64,000 bases of DNA from Endomychus coccineus (taxonomy: Eukaryota > Arthropoda > Insecta > Coleoptera > Endomychidae), in the NCBI GenBank assembly GCA_958510875.1, contig OY294068.1, positions 193,526,315-193,590,314 on the forward strand, in the 5' to 3' direction. Position numbers and translations under genes: made by a program. A model generated the notes under the pieces. It did not search any database. It saw nothing but the letters and a program-made list of their open reading frames with translations, and had not been told where the DNA came from. Of the stretch, positions 20,904 to 33,364 are shown in pieces (position 1 is the stretch's first letter; each line of letters opens with the position of its first letter).

Positions 20904-23900
20904 TAAATAAGATATTGAAAAATTCAACTGGTGGTTTATGTTTGACATAAGGAACACGCATGACGTTTTGGTCCACGGTTGCATGAAAAACTTCCACGTG
21001 ATGCCAAGACTTTACTTTAGAATTCGTTCGGATATACCGGATGTAAAATCTTTTAAACGTTAACCAATCAATTAATAATTCAGGCCGAAATTCACCAATG
21101 TGGAAACTAATTAGAGATAATAGTAAATGTCATTTCGAATCAAATCGGCCACGACCGATTGAATTGGATTGACGCAGACGGGAATTTTGACCAGGACGTA
21201 AAAGTTGGACGTGAATCCCAAGGTTAACACCAACACACAAAAAATGTCAATTGTCTAGTATTCTAGACGAAGTAGGAACGTCCGTGTGAACTTGAATTTA
21301 TGCGCTTTATTTGTGTTTTTTATTTTGTTAGATTGAGCTAACAATGGAAAGTTTTTAGGCTATGTAGGCTGTAGAAAATTATATTTTTTATAACATTAAA
21401 CATCTTCGAATTAGAAAAGTATAACAACCAACCGAATCAGAATGATTTCCTTCGTGTAACGTTTCAAACAAATTTAGAGAATCATTTATTTCCTTCCTGG
21501 TCGTTGAAAACTGCTACATATCGCAAAATATGTGTTTTTATTTTTAACTAGGGTTGAATTCGCAGTTTGCGATTTGTTAGTTATAGTTATCATTGATTAA
21601 ACTACTAATATGTTAATCAATGTAGTTACAATATGCTCGACAATATGTAACTCACATCCGCCATCTAGGAGGGAAAACCACATGGTCAAACAAATTTCCT
21701 TAATTTCATTTCCTGTAATTTTCTTAATTAACTACCAATCTCGTATGAGAAATTTTACAGTACTTATGGGAATATTAATCGCAGAACGCAGATACAGAAC
21801 CCTTATTGTTCTGAAAAACTGTATATAAAGTAAATAACATTGGGTATTATGTTCAACAACTCTACACTTCGACAGTACATATGTTTTATTCATGTGATTA
21901 TGTTAAATAACAACTCTATTGACGAATAAAAATGTACTGACGATTTGAGAATTATATTTGACTCAGAAATTACTGCAGTAGGCACTTCCTGTTCGACGAA
22001 CAGTGTGCCCAAAAGTCTACCTGCCCATGGTAAACAATTCTTCTACCTGTTGCGAACCCTAAAACCGGCACGATATGCAATAAAATGCCACAAAAGCAAT
22101 TCAAATTAAGAGTCTTAGTGTTTCATTAAATCCATCGGTCCTGTTGTGAAAGTGAAGATTTAAATAGCGCTTTACATAATTAACCAGTTATCATATTGGT
22201 CGATGTGAAGGTTAAGGCTTTCGCATCGTAAATTAACGTCTTCTATTATAAACAGAGGATTTTACCGTGTTTTGTTTACGGTTCCAAGAAAACCGTAACA
22301 GGATTTGATCTTGTTTAGTGTAACTGATTTCAATATTACCTGGAAGTATTTGTTCGTGATCTTTAAGATGCCTTCTAGGATACTTGGTAGTTCCCCAAAG
22401 TAAATTAATTTTCGGAATATTCATTAAATAAATACGTGGTAATTATAGATTGCTACCGATTTAATCCGATCTACCTGGTCCTTTAATACTTATTTGTAAA
22501 GTACCTGGGTACTTTATTACTAAAGAGATTTAATTTGAACCCGTTTGTACATCATAAAAGGTGTGGTTACGCCCATTGGTATTTTCCCTAATCCAAAACA
22601 TTACTTCGGTTCATTAGGGTTTATTCAGAAGGGAATAACCAAATAGCTTAAAGCTGGCACCACGATAATCCTTTATTTAATTTCAGAGGTAATTCCAATA
22701 ACTTCAATTGGTTTGAAGTTATCACAAAAGAACAGCACATTTCAGAGAAAAAGTAGAACGTAAACAAACTCTACATGAGTGCAATCATCAATGCCAATTC
22801 AATTCGCCTAATTTTTTTCGGGATATCTTTTCATCTAGTCTTCACTCATAATTATTTGAAACGGACAATTGGAGAATTTGGTCAAAGTTGTTTGAAGAAT
22901 CTCAACTATTCTTGTATACTTTTCCTGATCACGAAACTTGGAGATTCATACTATTTTTCCGAGTATTTCTATTTTCATCATACATTTTCATAACAGCTGT
23001 TCTTAAAATTCATGAAAGGTATAGATACTTTAATTTTACCTACTAAACTTGAATTTTGAATTATCAAATCAAGTATTCGATCATACCCCTGAAAGTTGAT
23101 TTAATAATGCCTAATGAATCCGAAACGTCTAAATATATTTAACCCGCTTTAAAAGAGTTGTGCACTTCATATCAATTTTTTATTTGGATTCTCAATAAAG
23201 GATAACAGCAAAGTTTCGATAGAAAGGAAGCAAATGTTTGAAATTTCAAATTGATCTACGTGTCTCCCAAAATAACACAGAATAAATTTGACTCAATACT
23301 GAAACATGGCATCGAGGCTCTATTTTATTTTCAATAATCACCCTTTAAATAGACGGGTCTCGTGTCATTATTTGTCAACATATGATACCTTATAAGTATT
23401 CGGTTTTTGTGCATGATTTGTGTTGTGGGTGGATGTAAGTTTCATTATTGCTACAAATCTCATGTAAGAGGTACCGAGAGCGAGCTTTAACCGAAACAGT
23501 CTGCGTAATAGCATAGTAAGCTCGGTCGTAAGTATGCGATGAGTGTTACAAACTTGATTTCATAATAGTTTCGTAACCTTTCCTAATACCTGTGTCGATA
23601 ATTACACAATTGAATAATTTCTAGGAATGATGAAAATCCGATAAGCTAACTTGAAAATATCAAATCATTCGTAAATTATAGTATCGTTTGATTCTGTAAC
23701 ATAAGATCCTATTTATTACGTGATAAAATCATGTCTATTATCTACTGTATATTTAGCTGTAAGTATGTCAAAGATTTAGTTAGATTATTTCTACAATTTC
23801 TCCACAAAATAATTGAATGCAGTTTGTATTTATATAAGCTTATCTGAAGCGTAACCACCCCTTTTATACACAGTTGGATTCTCATAACTTCTATAAACCG

Positions 23901-24364
23901 AGATGAAAAAACTTATTTACTTATTAATTTGAGACTTTTTTCTACCATAAAACCTCGGTAAAATTTATGTACTTGATGTTATCTACTGCACAGTGAAGTT
24001 GATATACTCGGTGCTCGATAACTTTTCAATTTCACCTTCAAAATTATAAATTGGTTGCTAGTGATAGCGATAACTCCAGGACAGGAAAATGCATTTTTGT
24101 TACATTGACTTACATTAATTATATTCTATTGATTTCGTTACAAACACTACTTTTCCATCACCATTCTTACAAATACGGCAATAATGAAAGTTTTAATTAT
24201 AATAATCACAAATACATATATTTTATTGAGATGCAATTAAACTAAAAAATTCTATCATTTCACCCTTTACTAGGTAGTATGAAATTGTAAATATATTTTA
24301 GTAGCATGTGTGACGTAATTCCTGGTATTTATATACTTACTTACCTAAATAAAACTAATATTAC
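20904..24364. other. Intergenic or aop leader intron, no gene recognised
   Basis: AT-rich. A weak hammerhead-like layout (CTGAAAG...GAATCCGAAACGTC) at 23089-23136 suggests an old Penelope-type tail. Otherwise nothing supported. Confidence 0.45.
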
Positions 24365-24588
24365 TCTGATTAACATTGAAATACCTGTAGGAATATCAAG
24401 GATTAGGATTTAATATTCCAATATTAAAAGAAAATGAAATTGGTTGTATTAGTGATTTTATTCCTATTATAATAGGGTGAGATGAAATAATAAATAAAAT
24501 TAAAACTAAAAAAATTATAATATACGGAGCATAGTTTATTAAAAATATTGTGAAGATTCAAAAAATTATTGAAATATTAATTCAAAAA
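24365..24588 (-). pseudogene. Probable nuclear copy of mitochondrial ND6 (NUMT)
   Basis: On the minus strand, reading ATA as Met and TGA as Trp (invertebrate mitochondrial code), one frame stays open for about 55 codons. It gives a hydrophobic run followed by SSHPIMMGMKSLMQ, matching the HP-x-x-MG-x-x-LL-x-Q block of insect NADH dehydrogenase subunit 6. Under the standard code the frame has an in-frame TGA. The extremely AT-rich third positions also fit mitochondrial DNA. The match is by eye and short; an unrelated AT-rich sequence is possible. Confidence 0.4.
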
Positions 24589-24969
24589 AATGCCAAAAAC
24601 TTCAAATGGAATCCCCATTTGTTTTATAGTAGTCGTATTCAGCACAAGTTGATAAAGTTTGAGATAAATCTAGTTGGCCATGGCTGATTACACGACTGTC
24701 AGAGAATGGAGAAATGTCAATAATTTTAAACTAAATGACATTTCTTCATTCTCAGACAGTCGTATAATTATGACCAACTAGATTTATCAAACTTAAAAAC
24801 GCCCGCTTGACAAAGATGGAAAAGCAGTATTTTGTAAATAAATCGAAAACGATAATATTTAGGTATAGAGAACCAATCACAAAATTGCACTAATTTTTGG
24901 GCTGAATACGGCTAGTATAAAACAAATGGGGGGTTCCATTTGAAAATTTAGAGTTTTTAACATTTTTAA
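24589..24969. mobile_element. Foldback MITE (~380 bp)
   Basis: The outer arms TCAAATGGAATCCCCATTTG, TTTATAGTAGTCGTATTCAG and, on the right, CTGAATACGGCTAGTATAAA, CAAATGGGGGGTTCCATTTGA are inverted copies. An inner pair, AAATCTAGTTGG...ACGACTGTC and GACAGTCGT...CCAACTAGATTT (around 24665-24795), forms a second nested hairpin. No coding capacity. It abuts the ND6-like segment on its left. Confidence 0.7.
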
Positions 24970-26576
24970 AATTGTTTTGCGAGCACCCTGTGCGGAAACT
25001 TTGTTTATGGTATTTCTCTGCGCTATGTCTTTAACTACAAAATGCCAAAAGCGCATTACGAAATATGCTTGTCATCGACTTCCGGTATAACCAGAAGTGC
25101 CACATACTTTAGATGAATAGTACTCATTGACTTTGGTCAGCTGCCAAATTTTCAACAAAATACTATGTTTACTTTTGAGATATCGATCGATGCAGTTCGT
25201 GGTGAGACACTCTGTATATCTTTTATTTACTGGGTAAGTTAGCATTATGGCATTCGAATCAATGAAACTAAGACTTTCTGGTACTTTATGAAGCACGATT
25301 TCGTTCTTTATCGGATTTACAGTTTTGCTTTGTCATATTAATACTGCTAGTGATACATTCGAGGCGTCATCGCTATATTACCAATTATAGTGACAAATCG
25401 GTATTATCAATTAACGCTTTTCGATAAGATTGTCGATACGTACGTGCAAAGACTAAACAGGAGAATTGTCGAAAAAAACATTGTTTTATTCACCTTAAAT
25501 TGTGATTGGAGTTCGCAATAATTGGAATATCTATCGGATGTTGAAACAATAAGCCTACAATAGAAGTGTGAAATTTAATGTTAAACGTATTCCGGGTTCT
25601 GATTTCGACCAGTTTTATAATTTCCTGGTTCATTAGCTCGTACATAATTCATTATTGAAGAAAAAACAAGGAAGTAGTCGTTGTTTCTGTTTGGCATTGA
25701 CATTTTATAAGCTGTTGTATCTTGTAGGATGATTTATATTCTTGGCTCTCACCGCACCTACGGATTCTCAACAACAATAGACGCGAATAACTTCAGATAA
25801 TTTGGTATTCAATACGTATGGACGTATCCCCATGAATGTTTTCTGGGTGCCACTTGATCTAAAACTCCTAATACATACCACATAAAGTGTATCTCCCACA
25901 TTATACTAAGAGAACTATATAGTAGTATACTCATTTGTATACATACGCATGGTGTACTAGAAATTACAGGCCGGAAATATCGGATCATGACGTCATAGAG
26001 TTAGGTCGGTTCGGAAACCAGCGTTGCATTGAATAGAGAATGGGAGAGAAACCATCATAAGTATTAAAAATAACCTGCTTTTATTGTCAGTGATTTTACT
26101 GTTGTTTTACTCTAACTACTTTACCGAAATGTTGTACATCTAATTCCCTTTGCCAGAAATAAATTCTTGTAATTCCTCGGAAATCCTCGTAAATCCCTCA
26201 TAAATCCTCATAATTTCTCGGTAATCTATGAACTATTTTGTCTGTCGAAGTTTATAACCGGTAGTTACAATCTTTTTAATTCTGTAAACTTTGCTTTGAC
26301 CTTATTTTTAGCGATAAACAGACCGATACAACTGTTATAAATATTGGCGAGTAGCCCGAAAAGGAAATTTCAGGAAACTTATCTTTTTATAATATTGTAC
26401 CTACTTTAATGCACAAACAATCAAAACTGCTTAGAAAAAGGTCAAATTATATTGCAAATTAATTGAATGGTTTATTTGAAGTTAACTAATATCTTTGGCT
26501 ATTTTGATTTTTGTCGGTTTTTTTATTTTGTATCTTCTGTTATTACATCGTCTAAGGCAGGCAGGGGTCCATCGTC
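24970..26576. other. Intergenic, no gene recognised
   Basis: AT-rich, with a CTCGTAAATCCCTCATAAAT-type short tandem motif around 26170-26220. No coding or RNA feature supported. Confidence 0.45.
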
Positions 26577-27330
26577 CATGCCGAAAATACCGTTTTTTGT
26601 AGGGAATTCTTTATTGATATGTTTTCACTAAAGGTCATCCAATAGAAACCATTTTCATTTTGTCATATGCCACCAATATGAAATGTCCATTGAGAATCAT
26701 ATACCTATTAGTATATAAGGTATATGTTCAGAATTTGATATAATGACAAATGCCTTTACAGAGCAATGGGTGAGTGCCATCATCATAGTCAACCTTAAAA
26801 GATATAAAAAAACACTGCGTTTCTGGCAATGATTCAACTTTAGATTTATAGAATGCCTCAAATTTAAGATTTTATGATAAAACCGTTAAGCTTATGGGAT
26901 TTTCGGATGTTTTCTTTAAAAATTATGACAGTTATCAATCATATGTTATTATAGTTGTTCTATGATGTCATCTGTAATCATAGCAATTCTCAATTTTCAT
27001 GTTATAATGGTTTAACGGTTTGCCATTTTACAGACCAAGCAGTGACATATTATGACAAAATGAAAATGGCTTCTATTGTTTGTCCTTTAAAGTGAAAATA
27101 TATCTATTAAGAATTCCCAACAAAAATCCATTTTCGGCATAACCAAAATTTGAGGTCTTGGTGACATGAAAAAGTTTCTCAATATACTGATTACGGTAGA
27201 AACTTTAAAGCATAAGTTGAATCCTGTTGAATCATTACCAAAGGCGGACTTTTTTTTATCTTCTCAAGGTTGGCACTTTACCCAAGTATTAACGGTTTTT
27301 TCATGAAATCTTGAATTTGAGACCTTTGTT
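26577..27330. repeat. Interleaved inverted repeats (decayed foldback elements)
   Basis: One pair of ~95-base arms (26577-26672 and 27043-27140) shares ATGCCGAAAAT, GGGAATTCTT, TTTTCACT and CCATTTTCATTTTGTCAT. A second pair (about 26769-26890 and 27215-27330) shares AGTGCCA, CAACCTT, AATGATTCAAC and CTCAAATTTAAGATTTTATG. The second pair starts inside the first and ends outside it, and its blocks are in a different order on the two sides. Confidence 0.55.
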
Positions 27331-29744
27331 ACACTGAAAGGTCCTAATTACTTTAATAGTATTTATTTCATATTTTTACGCTACATTCTCGGTTATATTC
27401 CATTGTAAGAACAGTACTCCCCGGAATACAGGATGTCCCATTTTTTAAGCTTGATGTATTATGATCTCGATAAGTATGAGAGTTATAAGATAGGTTAAAT
27501 GGAGAGATGAGTTACCAAGGTTCGGTTTAAAAAAAAAATATTTCCGCTAATTTGATATTTTGAAAAAAGTAAGAAATTCCAATTTCTTCATTTAAACTTT
27601 TTGCAGGGGTTTGGAGATATATAAAAAACATTTTATGAATACAACGTAATGGTATTTTTAGGCCCTTCATCAAGTTCGGGCTGTAATTAAATATTTTTAA
27701 AGTAAGTACCACACCATAGCATCTAATCATTACAATTATTAATATAAAAAATTGAGCAAAAGCCCATAACGTCTCATGCTTAATGTTTCGTTCCTTAAAC
27801 AAGTTCGAAATTCAACAATTGCGACGAACGTAGAAACAATGAAACCTAAAGTGGAGGTGAAGAAATTTGCATTGTTTCCCTTTTTCCAAAATATTGACAA
27901 TCAGCGGAAATAAAAAATTTTAAAACTGATCTTCTCTATAAAGGGATCTGCAAAATTTCAAATCTATACGACCAAAAGGACACACATATACACACAGACA
28001 TCATGTCAACAATAGTCTAGATCGATTCATAAATGCGGATATATCCGCGAAAATATGGAAATACTATTTTGGGCCGATTACAATACTTCCCTTACCCTAT
28101 ATACTACGTATAGGGAGGCAAGTAATAATGGGGCACACTGTATATGACATTCTGTGACAGTTTTGAAGAAGTAAAAGCCATATCAGATTGCTTTGTGTAA
28201 TATTATATGAAGAACTCTGGAGAGTTTGAACGTACGTGTCATGTACAAATACAAACCGGATATAAGTCGATAAACATGTGAAGTTATCAGTTATTGAAAT
28301 TTATTATGAACTATGTTCAAGTGACGATAACCGGCGTGGTATATATCTTGCTTATCGGAGTTACATATATGTATTAGCTCGTTCAATACACAACAGGTAC
28401 CTGGGTATTATAAAACGTTCAGTTTCGATAAATCACTCATTGAAACGGAAATATTCGAATATAGAACATTGCGAAATCTAGAACTAAGCAAATCTGCGAC
28501 GGAAATAGCAAGTGCCCACACATTTACGATTTCCAAGAGTAGATTAAAGGTTTCATGCACTGTTGACATTTATCGTACGGCTTATCGTGATATGAACATT
28601 ATAGATTTTCCTCTCGTGTAGTCAAAGTATAGAAGTAACAAAACAATCCCAAATTTCTAGTTAGGTCAATATCCTTTTCTAACGATGCCGTTTGTAACTT
28701 TAGAACAATTAAATACTATTGTTTCGTCTTTCTCTATGTGCTGATTCATTTGTGACGATGTCTGATGTTGATAACTTCGAATATCTGTATCGAATCGAAA
28801 TACCATGACGCAATGATTTTACAATCCTAATACATTTGTATTAAGTTGTCTGAAGTGAATCTGAAGCAAATAAAGAAATTGGTTTCGTAGTATCCTTGGA
28901 TTTTTTCCAGATATCATCGTCTTCCGCTTCATTCACACAATAACATAATTATTTGTGTATGCTAAGATGGTTTGGTGAATCTGTTAGCTTTTAGCGTGTG
29001 GGAAACGCCCAATATGGAATTTTGAACTTGACCGAGATCATGATTCGTAAGATCTATATTTAATTAGATATGTATGTTTTAAGTTCGAAATTGCAATCAA
29101 CATTCTCAAGTGATATTTAGTAAAGTAAAATTTCTTGTTTTTATCTATAACAATGGAACATCACAAAGTATTAGTGAATATTCAAATAACACAGGTTTTT
29201 AGTACGTATAATTTTATAAATCTCTACTTTCCTTTGAGATTTCCTAGGGAATAATAATGGCAGGTATTTTATATTGTTCCCCATGCAATCTTCGGCCTAT
29301 CTCGGGTGGTCTTGACTGTGCAAGTTGAACTTTCTGGCGTAATGTTAACCCTTCGGTGTGTGTGCATCTTTGTAAAATCTGGAAATAACCAAGGCGTGCG
29401 ACGGAAATAAAATCGGATGGAATTCAAGATTTGTACCTAAAATACATTTCTAATTATATTTATCCGTTCGTGCTGAATGTTAGATTTTATAATATATGTC
29501 GGTTATTTATATAAGTATATCATTTCCGTTTTTTTGCTACGTTTACGTAATTATAACGGTGTATTTTTAAAATTTGGATTATTTACTTTATATAGTTCCC
29601 GTCGAAAAGAATACCCCGTTTCCACTCATAACTGCTCGATGTTCTTCAGTTTAGATAATTTAAAATTAAATTCACACTGTTTACTGTTTGTGAAACTCAT
29701 TAGCACCCTGTAGTTAGTAATGATTCTTGACTCAGATATGAATT
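27331..29744. other. Intergenic, no gene recognised
   Basis: AT-rich. A (CACA/TATA) tract at 27980-27996 and a palindromic CTATATACTACGTATAG at 28099-28115 are the only local features. Short open frames have no domain. Confidence 0.45.
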
Positions 29745-29912
29745 ATATATAAATTCTCGAGAAATAGGCCACACTAGCACATATGCTTATTATTTTCGTC
29801 TTTACGTACGTTTCGGTCTCACGACCATCATCAGAAGACAGATCAATGTCTAAAACGGGATTTCTTAAAACTAATTGTATCATCACAAAGCGTCCTCATT
29901 GCCCAATTTCAA
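29745..29912 (-). repeat. Dispersed repeat carrying a hammerhead ribozyme, copy 2
   Basis: Inverted relative to copy 1 at 6215-6375 and alignable on both sides of the ribozyme. On the minus strand it runs ATACAATTAGTTTTAAG, the ribozyme, AAAATAATAAGC and CGAGAATTTATAT. Confidence 0.6.
29797..29840 (-). ncRNA. Type I hammerhead ribozyme candidate, copy 2
   Basis: Identical to the copy at 6287-6330 in core CTGATGA, stem II GGTC-GTGA-GACC, GAA, ACGTACGT and AAGACG. The only change in the fold is the outermost base of stem I (TGTCTT in place of CGTCTT), which turns a C-G pair into a T-G wobble. Keeping every core base in two diverged copies supports recent ribozyme function. Confidence 0.6.
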
Positions 29913-31312
29913 TTAGATTCAATAATTCACTGAACATTCGAAGTAATTTCAAAGCACGGTTTGAATACGACTGAAACAAAAAATATAACGCTCAAGTATT
30001 CACTTTCAAACCAGATGTTAAAGATTTATGAGGCAATAGAAAAAGGTTGTCTGACCTTATTAGAAATATGGCTATTTGAGCAGGGACTTTTCACTTTGCC
30101 CTCGTATGTATATCCTCAATTCTGCTTATTACACATCGAAAAACGGGCGTGTTCAGTTTCATTTAGGCCACCTGTACGTGTGGACTGCTCATAAGCTCAT
30201 CATACTTCAGAAGAAAAAAAACACTGAGAATCAGTTACTACCAAACTGAGAATATAAAGTAGGATCCTCTGACAGGATACAGAACATGCTATAACTGCTT
30301 CCCCAAGAATGTTTTACTTTTCATAATTCTAATAACATCAATGTATGAAGTAAACATCAACATCAATAAACTATATAGTTACATTTATTTTTATTAACCG
30401 AGTGAAAATGTAACTTTTAATAGTTATTTTATTTAAGCTTAAACATCATTATTTGTCATATCACGACTAACGCAAACAAAAACATGTGTGTTCTGAAATA
30501 GCAAATGATATCATAAGCGGGAAACTTCCGAGAGTAGATGCTTGTGCTGCCCCGTTTGTCTTTTTTTTTTAAATCTATATTTGAACTTTGGTTTTGTCGC
30601 ATGTCAGACCCCAATGTGCGTCAGCTTTAGAGAAAGTAATCAATGTGGAAATAGTTCATAATATAAATCTCCGTCACATCAACAACCAGAATTTGGCACT
30701 AGGCACATTGTTTTTGCAGCTTCTCGCTAAAACAGAGATGTTTATGTTTGAAAAGCTTCTTAAATGTTTCTTTCTATTAATGACACGAAGAAATATGTTT
30801 CGAAATAACTTCGTAGGTGACCTGCACGGTTTCCGAATTTGAATCCATTGGAACAATCCAAAATTATCATGTGAACGGAGAGCGAACTTCGATCATTCGT
30901 CTTTAGTTATAACCTTTTGGTGATTAGTTATCGTCATTTAAACCATTATGAGAAGGTCACGGTTCAAACAAGTATAGATTCTTGGTCCACCAGTTTTACC
31001 GCTTCACATAGAAACAACTGCCACTACTCAGTAATTGTTTGATTATTAGTAAGTGAAGTCGATTTCAAACTAACAGCTAGAACCTGTCACTTCTTGACTC
31101 TCCACATAATTACAGGAAAACGATACAATGTAAATAGTGAATTGAAAAACACTAGTTCAACCTTGAAATAACTTCCGCGACCGTCATTTACCCACGTATT
31201 ATCAACTCTAACATTACTTGGTATATTTTTTCGAATTGCATCTATAATTTACTTCCTTGTTGTGGTAGTATATCGAACCTAAATATTGGCATTTAATAAT
31301 GTCTTTAAAGTA
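29913..31312. other. Intergenic, no gene recognised
   Basis: AT-rich with short unrecognised open frames (up to 84 codons at 30588-30842). Nothing supported. Confidence 0.45.
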
Positions 31313-31459
31313 CGAGGGCAATGTGAAAAACGAAACAATTTTTCGATCCCCTCCGAATAATACGATTTCGGCAATCCTTTAAAATAGGCGTTTGTTTCAG
31401 CGATGACCTCATCGTTCGAACCAAATCTCACTCGGTCATGCATTTGTGGTCATACTACT

Positions 31460-31984
31460 CACGGTCGTATATACAGGTCCATAGTCAAAGTATACCATGT
31501 CTGCCGGAGCCTCCCTTCTACTCTTTTGAAAATTTTAGTGCAATCTGATTGGTCGTTTATTTCGTTTATTTAATGTCATTAATGTCATAGACGACGACAT
31601 AATATGATGTTGTTACGTGCCGGCGACGAGCTGATGAGAGCAAGGCTGTGATTGGAGGAGCTGGGTGACGTCACCCAGCGCGAGAAACGATGGAAGGGAG
31701 GCTCCGGCAGACATGGTATAATTTGACTATGATACAGGTCTGGAAACTCTATGTTTGACATGACTCTCTTACATGTCGCCAAACTCGTAGTCCCTCGCTC
31801 AGCCACCAGCTGGCGCATGTCAGGATTAGGCGCCATATCGTTCAAACATGGTCGTATACCTGCCAGAGAACATCCCTCGACTCATGCGCCACCATTTTGG
31901 TACTACGCAACAGATGACGCTTAGCGGACTCACTTCTCACATAGGAAACACCCTCGAGTTCCGAGACCGGTATATACGACCGTG
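31460..31984. mobile_element. hAT-like MITE inside mariner
   Basis: Terminal inverted repeats CACGGTCGTATATACAGGTC (left, interrupted by the inner MITE before continuing TGGAAACTC) and, read on the other strand, CACGGTCGTATATACCGGTC then TCGGAACTC. Flanking 8-mers ATACTACT and ATACTACG match at 7 of 8, the duplication size of hAT elements. Without the inner insert the element is about 264 bp. Confidence 0.55.
31480..31731. mobile_element. 252-bp MITE with 9-bp target duplication
   Basis: Perfect structure: TIRs begin CATAGTCAAAGTATACCATG (left) and CATAGTCAAATTATACCATG (right, other strand) and extend to about 38 bases with one mismatch (through TCTGCCGGAGCCTCCCTTC). The direct repeat ATACAGGTC flanks both ends (31471-31479 and 31732-31740). 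A 9-bp duplication points to a Mutator-like origin; TIR sequence alone cannot confirm it. The interior contains CTGGGTGACGTCACCCAG, a perfect palindrome with a CRE-like core. It sits within the left TIR of the hAT-like element. Confidence 0.8.
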
Positions 31985-32322
31985 ATACTACGACAACGAA
32001 AATCAGTAAACCACTTGTGAATCGTTCCAATCGATGATGAAGAGTTCTCATAATGTTTAACTAGCAATGCGTTGGTTTGCGTAATGTTTTCTCCACGCAA
32101 GAAATAATGTTTAATCAAGACGCGAAATTCACTTTTTTCCTAGTTTACAAAAATCTTCAAGGCTGCTTGCTTTCGATGGATGTCAAAACAGATCTGAATG
32201 ACATATCAGGCTGAAAATTTTAATGCGTTCTACTTAAAGATAGTACATCACAAATGTCACATGGGATTTTCGATTGTAGCGCCATCTGTTTTATTTTTCA
32301 GGGACTTTTCACCTTGTCCTCG

Positions 32323-33090
32323 TATATAGGTGGTCCACAGTTGACTGGACTGGACTGGTTGAATTAACCGCATCTTTGGAAATATCCTCGGAAATATCAA
32401 ATTTGTTAGTTCCAATAATCTAAGAGGCAATAAAAAAATCAGTTTTCTGGTTATGGAAGAAAAACTTCATGAGCAGCATGTTTATTGTTTCATCAAATAG
32501 TCATCCAAAATGTTATTGATTCTTTGCATCTAAAAATTAGAAAGTCTAGCAACTAAGTGTAATAAACTAATATTTGCATTTTGCCGTTCAAATACCAAAA
32601 TTTGTTCCTTTGATAAGATGAAATATTGAAGGAAATGATTCCAAAATTGTAATACAACAATTACAACATAAATTTACACTATAAATATGTCTATTAAAGT
32701 TATAGTAGCATAATAAAATAAAAACAGTATTTCTACTAATTTTATTCCTTTTAAAAACAATGTTTCGCATCTTATAGATTGGGTAGGTACCTTTCTTTGA
32801 CCATAGTTTACATTTAATGACGAAATCCAATAACATAGTACAACACTGTCAATAGTAGACACTTTGCTAGTGGTGTTTGAAAGTTGTTTCGCTCTCTCAT
32901 ACGCTCTTCGGCGGAACGAGCTAGACGATAAACTATCTCTGGCAGATATATGAATACCTCGTTAGGAAATCTATTGAGACCGTCTACCGGAAAACTAGAT
33001 GACCAACCGAGAGTGTTAAGCATTGATAAAACAGGTCCCTCGATGCAAATAAACAGTTGGAAATATAACTGCCAGGTGACGGCCCAAGAC
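32323..33090. other. Intergenic, no gene recognised
   Basis: AT-rich. The segment 32850-33010 has a relative of the CTCTC-AT-CGCTCT-CGGAACG text seen at 33200-33230, so it may belong to the neighbouring MITE family. The 130-codon minus-strand frame here spans the MITE and is not a gene. Confidence 0.45.
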
Positions 33091-33364
33091 GATGTAAAGT
33101 GAATACAAACACATTTCATATTGAAATCATTCGATAGATGACAAATTTTTGATTCTCCAGATTGAAGAGTGACAACACGTATATCAGTTTGGGACAGGTG
33201 TTTCATCTCTCATGAGCTCTCTAGCGGAACGTGCCAAAATGAAGTCACACTGATCAACCATCTGACAGAAGTGATGGACGTGTTGTTAAAATTGAATCTG
33301 GAGAATCAAAACTTTGTCTATCGATTGATTTTAACACGAATTTTGTTTCAATTCACTTTACATA
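33091..33364. mobile_element. MITE with ~90-bp inverted ends
   Basis: Left arm ATGTAAAGTGAAT, CGATAGA, TTTTTGATTCTCCAGATT, ACAACACGT; right arm carries the same blocks in mirror image (ACGTGTTGTTA, AATCTGGAGAATCAAAA, TCTATCGATTGATTTTAAC, ATTCACTTTACAT). About 95 bases separate the arms. Confidence 0.65.

Larger units (their letters stand above)
31313..32322 (-). pseudogene. Mariner transposon, interrupted by nested elements
   Basis: Both ends carry the mariner inverted end (CGAGG-CAA-GTGAAAA) next to a TA dinucleotide (31311-31312 and 32323-32324). On the minus strand the N-terminal region of a mariner transposase reads FRVLIKHYFLRGENITQTNA and IGTIHKWFTDFRC (helix-turn-helix part), and the C-terminal end reads RFGSNDEVIAETNAYFKGLP. 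Everything between, including the catalytic D,D34D core, is missing and the gap is occupied by a hAT-like element that itself contains another MITE. The copy cannot make transposase. A second damaged relative is at 34846. Confidence 0.75.
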
